64,000 nucleotides of DNA from Peptostreptococcaceae bacterium VA2 (GCA_000686145.1 JMMB01000007.1:2728001-2792000); one strand, 5' to 3'. Shown: positions 1 through 7,398, counted from the stretch's first letter. The notes: generated by a model not told the origin, from the letters alone. Made by a program: numbers and translations.

Positions 1-97
1 TCTTATTTTGAGTTATGTACTTATTTTATATTTTTATTCAATATAATATACTAAATTAATTTTATTTTCTAGACTAGTTGTATATAAAAAATAAATA

Positions 98-146
98 TTG
101 ACTTCTTTATTGTATCATGATAAAGTTTTATTGACATTGATTATCA
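98..146 (+). promoter_or_regulatory. Promoter with overlapping Fur-box-like operator
   Basis: A -35 TTGACT (98-103), a 17-base spacer and a weak -10 TAAAGT (121-126) precede the first gene. TGACATTGATTATCA at 132-146 matches the 7-1-7 Fur consensus TGATAATnATTATCA at 12 of 14 defined positions and would sit over the transcription start. This is a pattern match by eye; iron control is inferred, but it fits the ferric-reductase-like product downstream. Confidence 0.5.
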
Positions 147-171
147 AAACAAATTGAAAAGGAGTTTCATT

Positions 172-858
172 ATGTATTTAATTTATTCACTAATATTTAT
201 AACTGTTTTATCACTATTTTTTACATCTGCTATAAGGAAAAATTCTAAAATATTTTACTGGATAGCTTCAATAATAGCATCAGGAACAATAATTTATGAA
301 ATCTTTAGATTAATATCTGATACAAAATTCCAAGGACTTATATTTGATTTTGAAAAAGCTTCTATGAAGGGTAATTTTTCAATAGCCTTTTTTGTATTAG
401 TAATGTTTGCTGGTACTTTAAACCCTAAGTGGTCTATAACAAAAAAATTATTAAGCATAAGAGCTGAGTCAGCTATTTTGGGATCTATACTTATCTTACC
501 TCATGGAATAATGTATTTGGTTCGTTTTATAGTAAAGCTAATTAATAATAAGCCTATATCTACACTCTACATAATTTATTTAATAGTTGGGCTTATAGCA
601 TTTATAATAATGATTCCATTATTTATTACATCACTAAAAAAATTCAGATGTAAAATGAAATATATTGAATGGAAAAAGTTACAAAGATGGGCGTATCCAT
701 TTTATTTCTTAACTTACATACATATAGTACTTGCACTTCTTAATGATGACGAAGTTGATATATTGAAGCTAAGCGTGTATTCAGTATTATTTATTACCTA
801 CTTTATTCTAAAGTTAATAAAAACACATAAGAAAAATAAATCTGTGAATACAATATAA
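172..858 (+). CDS. Ferric-reductase-like transmembrane protein (YedZ/MsrQ-like fold)
   Basis: A 228-residue integral membrane protein with about six hydrophobic helices. Histidines in LPHGIMYL (helix 4 area) and in the segment FYFLTYIHIVLAL lie where heme-binding histidines occur in the ferric reductase-like/YedZ group, and the W-KLQRWAYPFYFL stretch preceding the last histidine is typical of it. It probably holds b-type heme and passes electrons across the membrane, but no FAD/NAD domain is attached, so the partner is unknown. The start is the ATG at 172, which has GGAG 7 bases upstream; a TTG at 154 would lie before that ribosome site. It is a single gene closed by a strong terminator, with a Fur-like operator upstream suggesting iron regulation. 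Confidence 0.6.
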   Translation: MYLIYSLIFITVLSLFFTSAIRKNSKIFYWIASIIASGTIIYEIFRLISDTKFQGLIFDFEKASMKGNFSIAFFVLVMFAGTLNPKWSITKKLLSIRAESAILGSILILPHGIMYLVRFIVKLINNKPISTLYIIYLIVGLIAFIIMIPLFITSLKKFRCKMKYIEWKKLQRWAYPFYFLTYIHIVLALLNDDEVDILKLSVYSVLFITYFILKLIKTHKKNKSVNTI

Positions 859-887
859 GAATTATATAATTTATTGATATAAACAAT

Positions 888-919
888 AAGAAACGTCGGT
901 ATTAACACCGACGTTTCTT
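888..919. terminator. Bidirectional intrinsic terminator
   Basis: A perfect 13-base stem (888-900 with 907-919) closes a 6-base loop, and the AAGAAACGT/ACGTTTCTT arms give U-rich ends on both strands. It serves the plus-strand membrane gene ending at 858 and the minus-strand small gene ending at 932. Confidence 0.9.
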
Positions 920-931
920 GTATATCACTTA

Positions 932-1126
932 TTAGCAACAACCATCATCTTCGCCAAACATACCACCACAAGAGCATGTTATTAATAATAATATTAAGAA
1001 AGGTATCCATGCCATTATGTCTATATCACACCAACAATCTCCAAATGCTAGGAATAAGAAGAATAGTACTATAATCCACCAAGCTCCCCCAAAACCTCCA
1101 CATTCTCCAAAGAATCTATCTAACAT
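932..1126 (-). CDS. Small double-helix membrane protein with Cys-rich tail (paralogue A)
   Basis: A 64-residue protein of unknown function. It has a short head (MLDRFFGECGGFGG), a first hydrophobic helix starting AWWIIVLFFLFLAF, an acidic cysteine-bearing turn (GDCWCDIDI), a second helix (AWIPFLILLLI) and a tail CSCGG...EDDGCC. It is one of six relatives between 932 and 3671 and is closest to the one at 1204-1398 (shared WWII, LFFLFLAFGD, DIDIMAWIPFLI). The ATG at 1126 follows GGGAGGA at good spacing. Only 77 bases separate it from the upstream paralogue and no terminator lies between them, so the two are probably cotranscribed. Cysteine tails of this kind suggest cross-linking or metal binding; a spore surface role is only a guess. 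Confidence 0.75.
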   Translation of the reverse strand: MLDRFFGECGGFGGAWWIIVLFFLFLAFGDCWCDIDIMAWIPFLILLLITCSCGGMFGEDDGCC

Positions 1127-1203
1127 AATAAAGTCCTCCCTTTAAATAATTTTTACCTCTTAAGATATTTTCTATCTTTAACAATTATATAATTTAAAAT
1201 TTG

Positions 1204-1398
1204 TTACTCAAAACAAGATTCACAGCTACAAAGTATCAATAATACAATTAGGAAAGGTATCCATGCCATTATATCTATATCGCACCAGCTATCCCCAAAT
1301 GCTAAGAATAAGAAGAATAATATTATTATCCACCAAGCTCCTCTAAATCCTCCATCACATCCATTTCCTCCAAAAAATCTATCTAACATTTTACTCAT
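1204..1398 (-). CDS. Small double-helix membrane protein with Cys-rich tail (paralogue B)
   Basis: A 64-residue paralogue of the product at 932-1126. The head MSKMLDRFFGGNGCDGG is glycine rich, followed by AWWIIILFFLFLAF, the acidic turn GDSWCDIDI, the helix AWIPFLIVLLIL and a short tail CSCESCFE. ATG at 1398 is preceded by AGGAGG. The 5' leader contains a small hairpin and a CATACTATA box that could be a sporulation-type -10 element. Function unknown; the conserved pattern of two short helices joined by an acidic turn implies a membrane-inserted hairpin. Confidence 0.75.
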   Translation of the reverse strand: MSKMLDRFFGGNGCDGGFRGAWWIIILFFLFLAFGDSWCDIDIMAWIPFLIVLLILCSCESCFE

Positions 1399-1427
1399 TT
1401 TGCTACCTCCTGTTGATATTTAATTTT

Positions 1428-1471
1428 GAGCTTTCGCTCTTAACCTATAGTATGCAATTAGCTCTATTTGT
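1428..1471 (-). promoter_or_regulatory. Leader hairpin and putative sporulation-type promoter of paralogue B
   Basis: Read on the minus strand, AC (1471-1470), 15 bases, then CATACTATA (1454-1446) resembles the sigma-K/sigma-E style -10 (CATAnnnTA), followed 6 bases later by a GAGC-GAAA-GCTC hairpin (1439-1428) in the leader. The similar order in front of paralogue C (CATATTATG at 1872-1864, hairpin 1855-1842) strengthens the case. Not proven; no housekeeping -35/-10 pair is obvious. Confidence 0.3.
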
Positions 1472-1519
1472 GATATTAATTTTCAGTATTTTTTTAGTAA
1501 ACTTATTAATTTTAAATTT

Positions 1520-1546
1520 AAAAAAGGTGCAATACGCACCTTTTTT
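1520..1546 (-). terminator. Intrinsic terminator after paralogue C
   Basis: GGTGC (1526-1530) pairs with GCACC (1536-1540) around loop AATAC, extended by six A/T pairs that supply the U-tract. It lies 20 bases past the stop of the gene at 1567-1788. Confidence 0.85.
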
Positions 1547-1566
1547 GTATTGCTTAGCCTAATGAA

Positions 1567-1788
1567 TTAACATCCGCAGTCAAAATTATTATCTAGGCAT
1601 CCACAGTCTCTATCACCTTGTTCACCACATGAGCATACAATTAATAATAATATCAAGAATGGAATCCAATCAGTTATACATATTTCGCTCCAACACTCTT
1701 GGAAAGCTAAGAATAAGAAGAATAATACTATTATCCACCATCCACCTCCATCAAAACAATCAAACATTCTAGTTAATTTGCCACTCAC
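1567..1788 (-). CDS. Small double-helix membrane protein with Cys-rich tail (paralogue C)
   Basis: A 73-residue member of the family, with head MSGKLTRMFDCFDGGG, helix WWIIVLFFLFLAF, turn QECWSEICITD, helix WIPFLILLLIV and a long acidic tail rich in cysteine (CSCGEQGDRDCGCL...FDCGC). The start is GTG at 1788; AGGAGGGG lies 8 bases upstream. The leader carries an AGAGC...GCTCT hairpin (1842-1855) like that of paralogue B. It has its own terminator. Nine cysteines in 73 residues is unusual for a cytosolic clostridial protein. Function unknown. Confidence 0.75.
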   Translation of the reverse strand: MSGKLTRMFDCFDGGGWWIIVLFFLFLAFQECWSEICITDWIPFLILLLIVCSCGEQGDRDCGCLDNNFDCGC

Positions 1789-1934
1789 ACAAATCCCCTC
1801 CTAAATATAATTTGTTTGCGCCGGTCCCTAGATGTATTTTCAGAGCTTCTGCTCTCTCCTTAACATAATATGTAAAAAAATAAAAAGTGTTATTATTTTT
1901 TTTATTTTTTTATTTTTATTTTTTATAACATTTT

Positions 1935-1980
1935 TAATAAGTTAAAAGAAGCTCAAAACTGAGCTTCTTTTAACTTATTA
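1935..1980 (-). terminator. Intrinsic terminator overlapping the stop codon of paralogue D
   Basis: A perfect 20-base stem (1935-1954 with 1961-1980) encloses a 6-base loop. The strong core is GAAGCTC/GAGCTTC and the following CTTTTAACTTATT gives a U-rich end on the minus transcript. The TAA stop of the gene at 1978-2202 is part of the stem. Confidence 0.8.
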
Positions 1981-2202
1981 ACAACAACCACATCCACCAT
2001 CAAAATCAAAGTTAGTTAAAAGTAATATTAATAATACTATCCATATTAGTGCCATATCTTCACAGAATATCCATTCAAGTAAATCATCTCCTAATAAAAG
2101 AATAGCTCCTATTATTAATATTATTATTAGTCCACCTCCACCAAGTAACCCTTCTCCAAAGCATCCTCCGAATAAACGAGATAAACCTTGCTCATTTGAC
2201 AT
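1978..2202 (-). CDS. Small double-helix membrane protein with Cys-rich tail (paralogue D)
   Basis: A 74-residue relative of the second subgroup (D, E, F). The head SNEQGLSRLFGGCFGEG is followed by a glycine patch, the helix LIIILIIGAILLL, an acidic turn (GDDLLEWIFCED), the helix ALIWIVLLILLL and the tail NFDFDGGCGCC. The LSRxxGG head and the IWI-LLILLL second helix are shared with the gene at 2358-2561. ATG 2202 has GAAGGGGGC upstream. It is a monocistron bounded by its own terminator and preceded by a perfect inverted repeat (2266-2294). Function unknown. Confidence 0.75.
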   Translation of the reverse strand: MSNEQGLSRLFGGCFGEGLLGGGGLIIILIIGAILLLGDDLLEWIFCEDMALIWIVLLILLLTNFDFDGGCGCC

Positions 2203-2265
2203 TTTTATGCCCCCTTCTATATTTATAGGTATACACTTGTTATATCTACCTAATAAATAATATGT

Positions 2266-2294
2266 AATAATATGTAGTATTGTTACATATTATT
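2266..2294. promoter_or_regulatory. Perfect 11-base inverted repeat upstream of paralogue D
   Basis: AATAATATGTA (2266-2276) and TACATATTATT (2284-2294) are exact inverted copies separated by 7 bases. A further AATAATATG sits at 2256-2264. This is too AT-rich to be a good terminator and lies in the promoter area of paralogue D, so it is more likely an operator. No regulator can be named. Confidence 0.35.
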
Positions 2295-2315
2295 GATTGA
2301 ATTTTTATTTTAAGC

Positions 2316-2345
2316 AAAAAAAAAGAAACCTTAAATAGATTTCTT
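2316..2345 (-). terminator. Weak intrinsic terminator after paralogue E
   Basis: On the minus transcript AAGAAATC (2345-2338) pairs with GGTTTCTT (2330-2323) with one G-U pair and is followed by a run of nine U (2324-2316). It lies 12 bases after the stop of the gene at 2358. Confidence 0.65.
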
Positions 2346-2357
2346 TAAATAGATATA

Positions 2358-2561
2358 TTAGCAACAACTATCATCAAAGTTAAACAATAAAAGTATAACT
2401 AATATAATCCATATCCAGGCATTGTCATTTTCTAAAAAATTATCTAATATGTCTGTGCATAGCACAAGAAATACCAACACTATTATTATTAGCATCCAAT
2501 TGCTAAAAAGGCCATCATTCCCTCCTAAAAAACGGGATAATGTATCTTCTAATTTTGCCAT
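2358..2561 (-). CDS. Small double-helix membrane protein with Cys tail (paralogue E)
   Basis: A 67-residue family member. Its head is MAKLEDTLSRFLGGNDGLF, the first helix is WMLIIIVLVFLVL, the turn CTDILDNFLENDN is strongly acidic, the second helix is AWIWIILVILLL and the tail is FNFDDSCC. It has the fewest cysteines in the family, but the terminal CC is kept, as in A, D and F. ATG 2561 follows AAGGGGGT. Function unknown. Confidence 0.75.
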   Translation of the reverse strand: MAKLEDTLSRFLGGNDGLFSNWMLIIIVLVFLVLCTDILDNFLENDNAWIWIILVILLLFNFDDSCC

Positions 2562-2629
2562 GACCTTACCCCCTTAAGCTTAAAATGCCTTTTATTAAAT
2601 ATATATATGTTTATAAATAAATAAGTTAC

Positions 2630-3031
2630 CTATATAAATTTTTGGTTAATTATTAATTTATCTATCTCAGCATCACACAATTCATTGTATTTACTTACTT
2701 TTTCTAAATAAACAGCTTTATCTTTTTCTGCCAATATACTATCCATCAAACCATCTATTGATTTTATTTTATACTCTTTATAACCACTTATTAAAAATGT
2801 TGTTTTTGAATTATTTATTCCCTTTTTTAATGTTACTAATCTTGATACATACTCGTCTTTGTTTTTAGCAACTTGGTCTTGTTTTTCTACTACATCCTCT
2901 AATATAATATTACTTTCAACCACATAATCTTTAATCTTTTGCATATCTAACGTTACCGAATTATAGTAAAAATTCCCTATTATTATTAGACATACAGTTA
3001 CAGATGATATTAGTAAACCTACATATTTCAT
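2630..3031 (-). CDS. Membrane-anchored small coiled protein of unknown function
   Basis: A 133-residue protein with one N-terminal hydrophobic segment (residues 4-20, GLLISSVTVCLIIIGNF) and a polar, lysine/glutamate-rich remainder that looks mostly helical. It most likely projects outside the membrane (few positive charges after the helix, two lysines not far before it). The ATG at 3031 has AGGAGG upstream. No known family is recognised. It sits within the cluster of Cys-tail proteins but has no cysteine-rich tail and is not related to them. Confidence 0.6.
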   Translation of the reverse strand: MKYVGLLISSVTVCLIIIGNFYYNSVTLDMQKIKDYVVESNIILEDVVEKQDQVAKNKDEYVSRLVTLKKGINNSKTTFLISGYKEYKIKSIDGLMDSILAEKDKAVYLEKVSKYNELCDAEIDKLIINQKFI

Positions 3032-3178
3032 AACATTTCCTCCTATGTTTAAACTTATATAGTAATTTATATTCTTTTTTTCAAACTTTATTACTTTTTC
3101 TTAATATAATATTGAAATATTTTCGATATTATATTAAACTACTATTAAATTTAGAAAACGGTTTAGGAGGGTAAAATT

Positions 3179-3406
3179 ATGTTTAAAAAAATACAATCAA
3201 TAATAGCAGATCAATTAGGGATAGATAATCAAGATAAAATCACTATGAATACATCTTTAATAGATGACTTAGAAGCAGATTCTTTAGATGCGGTTGAAGT
3301 TATTATGGCTCTTGAAGATGAATTCGGTATAGAAATACCAGATGAAGAAGCTGAAAACTTTAAAACAATTGGAGATATCTTCAAATATATAGAAGAAATC
3401 AAATAA
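3179..3406 (+). CDS. acpP: Acyl carrier protein
   Basis: A 75-residue acidic protein with the canonical phosphopantetheine site EADSLDAVE, with Ser35 as attachment point. Length, the [11 protein letters not shown] core and the [19 protein letters not shown] region are those of fatty-acid ACPs. It carries growing acyl chains for type II fatty acid synthesis. ATG 3179 follows AGGAGG. It stands alone on the plus strand, away from any fab gene, between minus-strand members of the small Cys-tail family. It may therefore be the main ACP in an unusual location or a second ACP for a special pathway; sequence alone does not decide. Confidence 0.93.
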   Translation: MFKKIQSIIADQLGIDNQDKITMNTSLIDDLEADSLDAVEVIMALEDEFGIEIPDEEAENFKTIGDIFKYIEEIK

Positions 3407-3410
3407 AAAA

Positions 3411-3440
3411 ATACCGAGCATTAGTTTGCTCGGCTTTTTT
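3411..3440. terminator. Bidirectional intrinsic terminator
   Basis: CCGAGCA (3414-3420) pairs with TGCTCGG (3427-3433) around a 6-base loop; T-runs follow on both strands. It ends acpP and the minus-strand small gene that stops at 3444. Confidence 0.9.
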
Positions 3441-3443
3441 TAT

Positions 3444-3671
3444 TTAACAGCAGAAGTCATCATCACAACAATCATTATTATTGTTGAACATAAATAATAA
3501 AAATACTACAAGTATTATCCAAATCAATGAATTATTTTGATCAAAGAAGCATTCTAATCCACCATTACTATTCATAAATAGTAAAACTACTGCTCCTATT
3601 ATTAAAAATAACATAATTGGGTTATCATCTATACAATCAAACCCTCTAAAAAGTCCTTTTAATTGGTCCAT
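3444..3671 (-). CDS. Small double-helix membrane protein with Cys-rich tail (paralogue F)
   Basis: A 75-residue family member: head MDQLKGLFRGFDCIDDNP, helix IMLFLIIGAVVLLFM, turn NSNGGLECFFDQNNS, helix LIWIILVVFLLFMF and tail NNNNDCCDDDFCC. The start is placed at the ATG at 3671, because AGGAGG (3690-3685) lies inside the longer frame that begins at 3695, and that upstream ATG has no ribosome site. The resulting N-terminus matches the lengths of the paralogues. Function unknown; it lies on the far side of acpP from its five relatives. Confidence 0.7.
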   Translation of the reverse strand: MDQLKGLFRGFDCIDDNPIMLFLIIGAVVLLFMNSNGGLECFFDQNNSLIWIILVVFLLFMFNNNNDCCDDDFCC

Positions 3672-3776
3672 ATATATTAAACCGCCTCCTGACATTATTT
3701 TACTAATTTATTTATGTAACAGTTGAAAGTCTAATATATATATATGGTTATTTATTAATTATAGTGCTTGTATAAC

Positions 3777-4781
3777 TTATTTTTCTTCATAAAATCTAAC
3801 ATTTTTAATAGTTATATCTATACTACCATCAGGATTTTGTTTTACACTATATTTCATAGCATCTTCAAAATTCTCTAAATCTCCTTTTATGTCAAATCCA
3901 TTATCTGTTTTTATACTTCTTTTTTTAAGTTTCTTCTCTACCCATTTTTTATCTATGCTAAATCCTTCTTCTAATCCTTTATCTTCCATATGCTCTTTAA
4001 AACTATCTTTTAAGTCTTTGTCTTTCATAGAACTTTCTACAAAATCATGTATATCGATTGCTTCTTTTTCTTTTAAAGTATAGTTTAATATGCTTCTAAC
4101 ATCTTCAGCCTGTTTTATATCTTCGCTTAATGCATTTGTTATCCAGTTTTCTGCACTATTTTTAAATACTTTAGTTTTATGCTTATCATCGTCTATTCTT
4201 TCAGCATCTAAAAATTCTTTTATGAATTTAGACTCATTTTCTTGTTTTTCACAATCTTTGTCTAAAAGTCTTAAATGAAACTCATCATTTATTCCACTAA
4301 TACCGACTATTGCACATTGTTTTTGTCTACCTGTTTCAGGTATTCCTATTTCATTTGAAATCATTTGTATATTAAACTTATCGTCTACAAACTCAATAGA
4401 ATGAGTATATAATTTTTTATAATCTAACTTTAATATAGCTATATATTTTTCATCTTTAACAGTATATAAACAAATAGCTAAATCGCAAGAATCTATTTCT
4501 CCATTTATTTTCATAATTTCAAATAGATATGACGCTATCTCCTTAGAGTTTTCTAAAAAAGTACTTTCATCATATATACTTTGTTCACAACAATTTTTTA
4601 TAGTATTATTATTATAATTTTTGAAAACACCTTTTCTTAAATCATCGTCTTTAGTAACTCTTTTTATTACCTTTTGAAGAAATTTATCTACCTCTGGGTT
4701 TATTTTTCCTTCATAATCATTTAGTATTGGAACGTCACTATTTTTATCTAGTACATGTATTATAAACTTATGTATTATCAT
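3777..4781 (-). CDS. Nucleoid-associated protein, NdpA/YejK (NA37) family
   Basis: A 334-residue protein opening with MIIHKFIIHVLDKN, the signature start of the 37-kDa nucleoid-associated family, followed by the conserved run of about 170 residues with a GxCIxxxxV-like core and a basic C-terminal part (KKWVEKKLKKRSIK). Family members coat the chromosome; in clostridia their exact role is unknown. The gene is followed, 24 bases downstream of its start side, by the rluA-type gene on the same strand (stop 4806), so the two may be cotranscribed with the pseudouridine synthase first. Confidence 0.8.
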   Translation of the reverse strand: MIIHKFIIHVLDKNSDVPILNDYEGKINPEVDKFLQKVIKRVTKDDDLRKGVFKNYNNNTIKNCCEQSIYDESTFLENSKEIASYLFEIMKINGEIDSCDLAICLYTVKDEKYIAILKLDYKKLYTHSIEFVDDKFNIQMISNEIGIPETGRQKQCAIVGISGINDEFHLRLLDKDCEKQENESKFIKEFLDAERIDDDKHKTKVFKNSAENWITNALSEDIKQAEDVRSILNYTLKEKEAIDIHDFVESSMKDKDLKDSFKEHMEDKGLEEGFSIDKKWVEKKLKKRSIKTDNGFDIKGDLENFEDAMKYSVKQNPDGSIDITIKNVRFYEEK

Positions 4782-4805
4782 TTTTTTCTCCTTTTAATAT
4801 ATTAT

Positions 4806-5708
4806 TTACTTTAATTTTTCTATTAATTCCTCTATATCCATAGGTAACTTAGCTACAAATTCTAAGTTTTCTTTAGTTCTAGGCTGATCAAAATCTAAAC
4901 TATATGCATGAAGTGCTTGTCTATTTATAAGATTTTCATCTACATATCCATATAGTTCATCACCTATTATACCATGACCAATATATTCCATGTGAACTCT
5001 TATTTGATGTGTTCTACCTGTCTCTAGCTTTATTTCTAATACAGTTGCATCATTTAGTCTTTCTAAGACTTTGTAGTGCGTTATAGAGGCCTGTCCTCTT
5101 TCGTCTACGACTCTTTTTATACTATCTTCCGTTTGTCTATATATCGGTTGATTTATAGTTCCCTTATCATCTTTAACGATACCTTTAACAACTGTTATAT
5201 ATTTCTTTTGTACTTTATCATCACTCATATCTTTTGATAATATGTGATGTGCATAAGCATTCTTTGCAATAATCACAAGACCCGATGTATTCATATCTAA
5301 TCTATTTACAAATCTGACCTTAATTTTTTCATCTTTTTTTATAATATAGTCTGTTATTCCATTAGCTATTGTATTGTTGTTATGGCTTTTAGTTGGATGA
5401 ACTACCATAAATGGAGGTTTATTTACCATTATTATATCAAAATCATCATATAATACTTCTAACTTTAAATCTTGTGGCTCAAAGTTAGCCATATCTTCTT
5501 CTATTTTAACTTCTATCAAATCGCCTATTTTTATTTTAGTACTAGGTTTTTTAAATTCTTTATTAACTAATACAGTTTCTTCTCTTTTCATTTTAGATAA
5601 AGATCTTACTGAAAAATTTAATTTATCTAATAATATTTGCTTTAATGTTGAATCTTCATTACTAGTGTATGATATAAGGTTATATTTTTGATTTTCTTTT
5701 TTAAACAA
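4806..5708 (-). CDS. RluA-family pseudouridine synthase
   Basis: A 300-residue enzyme that isomerises uridine in rRNA or tRNA. The N-terminal 75 residues resemble an S4 RNA-binding domain (LKQILLDKLNF...IKIGDLIEV). The catalytic motif RLDMNTSGL carries the essential aspartate, and GRTHQIRVHM, the conserved arginine motif, follows near residue 230. The position modified cannot be told from sequence. The best start is TTG at 5708 with AGGTG 5 bases upstream; no in-frame ATG or GTG exists before the conserved N-terminus. Confidence 0.88.
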   Translation of the reverse strand: MFKKENQKYNLISYTSNEDSTLKQILLDKLNFSVRSLSKMKREETVLVNKEFKKPSTKIKIGDLIEVKIEEDMANFEPQDLKLEVLYDDFDIIMVNKPPFMVVHPTKSHNNNTIANGITDYIIKKDEKIKVRFVNRLDMNTSGLVIIAKNAYAHHILSKDMSDDKVQKKYITVVKGIVKDDKGTINQPIYRQTEDSIKRVVDERGQASITHYKVLERLNDATVLEIKLETGRTHQIRVHMEYIGHGIIGDELYGYVDENLINRQALHAYSLDFDQPRTKENLEFVAKLPMDIEELIEKLK

Positions 5709-6009
5709 CTGTGCACCTACTTTCTTTTGAATAATAACATTATCTATTTTATACTATTTTTTAATAATAGATAAGGACTTTTCTTCATTTAATTTTAAAA
5801 TACTTTAATAGCTAACACTTTTTAGTTTATACACTAGACTATTATAATTAACTTATTATCTACTAATGATTTATTCATATATATAAGCATCCTAGTTGTG
5901 TATTTTTAAAGTAATGCGATATCTCCTACATTTAATATATTTGTGTTTAATAAATTGCAAATAATTTTGCTAAATTATGCTATAATACAAGGTATAAAGG
6001 GGTGCAAAT
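5709..6009. promoter_or_regulatory. Divergent intergenic region with nadK promoter
   Basis: A 301-base AT-rich spacer between divergent genes. TGC-TATAAT (5978-5986) is an extended -10 element 24 bases before the NAD kinase start, with TTGCAA (5955-5960) as a poorly spaced -35. No RNA gene or conserved hairpin was seen. The promoter of the leftward pseudouridine synthase gene must lie here too but is not distinct. Confidence 0.5.
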
Positions 6010-6810
6010 ATGAAAAGAATTATAACTGTAAATTCAAACCAAGTTCATAAGTCTCTAGAGACTAAAAAACTACTAACTGAGAAACTATTAAATGTGGGAT
6101 TTGAAGTAAGCTATGATTTTCATCCAGATGCAGAACTTATTATATCAATAGGTGGGGATGGTTCTTTTTTAAAGACTATTCATGATTTTAATTTTCCTGA
6201 AGTCCCTGTGGTTGGAATAAATACAGGACACCTTGGTTTTTTTCCAGACATTTCTCCCGATAACATAGATGGATTTATTGAAGCTTATTTAAAAGAAGAT
6301 TATATTATACAAAATATACCTCTTATAGGTGCTAGCATTTGTACCAATACACATTGTTTAGATGTGTTTGCTGTAAATGAAGTAGTTGTCAAAGGTGATA
6401 AATCTAGAACTATACACATTAATTTAAAAGTAAATGATAAACACATACAAAAATTCAGTGGCGATGGTATGATTATATCTACACCTACCGGCTCCACTGC
6501 TTATAATTATGCAGCTGGAGGAAGTATTGTTGACCCAAGCTTAAGCCTTATGCAGCTTACTCCACTTTATCCTATAAATACAAATGCTTATAGAAGTTTT
6601 ACCTCAAGCATTATTTTTTCTAGTGAATCAATAATAACTATAGCTCCTGAGTATAGATTTGAAAATTCTATATTAATAGTTGTCGATGGTGTTGAACATA
6701 GATATAGCCAAATTTGTGATATAAAAATATTTGTATCTCATATAAGAATGAATTTACTTAGAATGTCAGACTATGAATTTTGGAGTAGAGTTTCCGAAAA
6801 ATTTTTATAA
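6010..6810 (+). CDS. nadK: NAD kinase
   Basis: A 266-residue cytosolic kinase that phosphorylates NAD to NADP. The GGDGSFLKTIH motif (residues about 48-58) binds the nucleotide phosphates, NTGHLGFFPD follows, and SGDGMIISTPTGSTAYNYAAGG is the second signature. Length is normal for Firmicutes. ATG 6010 follows AAAGGGGTG. It is 18 bases upstream of the phosphodiesterase gene and surely cotranscribed with it. Confidence 0.95.
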   Translation: MKRIITVNSNQVHKSLETKKLLTEKLLNVGFEVSYDFHPDAELIISIGGDGSFLKTIHDFNFPEVPVVGINTGHLGFFPDISPDNIDGFIEAYLKEDYIIQNIPLIGASICTNTHCLDVFAVNEVVVKGDKSRTIHINLKVNDKHIQKFSGDGMIISTPTGSTAYNYAAGGSIVDPSLSLMQLTPLYPINTNAYRSFTSSIIFSSESIITIAPEYRFENSILIVVDGVEHRYSQICDIKIFVSHIRMNLLRMSDYEFWSRVSEKFL

Positions 6811-6828
6811 TACGTAGGAGGAATTTAT

Positions 6829-7398
6829 ATGAAAATAGGTGTAATGAGTGATACTCATGGAAGTTTATTATATTTTGAAAAAGCTTTAGATACGCTATCA
6901 GAGTGTGACGTTATTTTACATGGTGGTGATATATTATATCACGGACCAAGAAATGATATCCCTGAAGGTTACAATCCAAAAGGTCTTATTGAAAAATTAA
7001 ATAGTCTTAACAACATACTTATAGCTAGAGGGAACTGTGACGCTGATGTAGACCAAATGGTTATAAATCATCCGATACAAAGTCCTTATGTTATGAGTCA
7101 ATTTGGTGAGGTTAGAATAGTTATGACTCATGGATATACAGATTCTAAAGAGGATACTATAAAAAACGCTAAAAATATGGGTGCTGATATACTTATACTT
7201 GGACATACTCATGTTAAAGAATTATACTGTGATGAAAATTTAGTAGTTTTAAATCCAGGAAGTACTTCTATCCCTAAGGATAAAACTCATTCTGTTGCAA
7301 TAATAGACTTAGAACAAACTGAAGACGAACTTGATATGGACTTTAATTTAATAGATATAAATACTAAAGAAATTATATCTATCGATAATAAGCAATAA
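6829..7398 (+). CDS. yfcE: YfcE-type metallophosphodiesterase
   Basis: A 189-residue calcineurin-like phosphoesterase. The metal ligands are visible in order: SDTHG (Asp, His), HGGDILYHG, ARGNCD, MTHGYTDS and LGHTHVKEL. YfcE-type enzymes hydrolyse phosphodiesters in vitro; the cellular substrate is not established. ATG 6829 has AGGAGG upstream. It is the second gene of a nadK-yfcE pair that ends at the terminator at 7457. Confidence 0.9.
   Translation: MKIGVMSDTHGSLLYFEKALDTLSECDVILHGGDILYHGPRNDIPEGYNPKGLIEKLNSLNNILIARGNCDADVDQMVINHPIQSPYVMSQFGEVRIVMTHGYTDSKEDTIKNAKNMGADILILGHTHVKELYCDENLVVLNPGSTSIPKDKTHSVAIIDLEQTEDELDMDFNLIDINTKEIISIDNKQ

Noticed and set aside
1-97. First 97 bases as the end of an upstream gene
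   Set aside because: Stops occur in all frames and no coding bias or RNA structure is visible.
6300-6497. 65-codon minus frame
   Set aside because: Antisense to the conserved part of NAD kinase.
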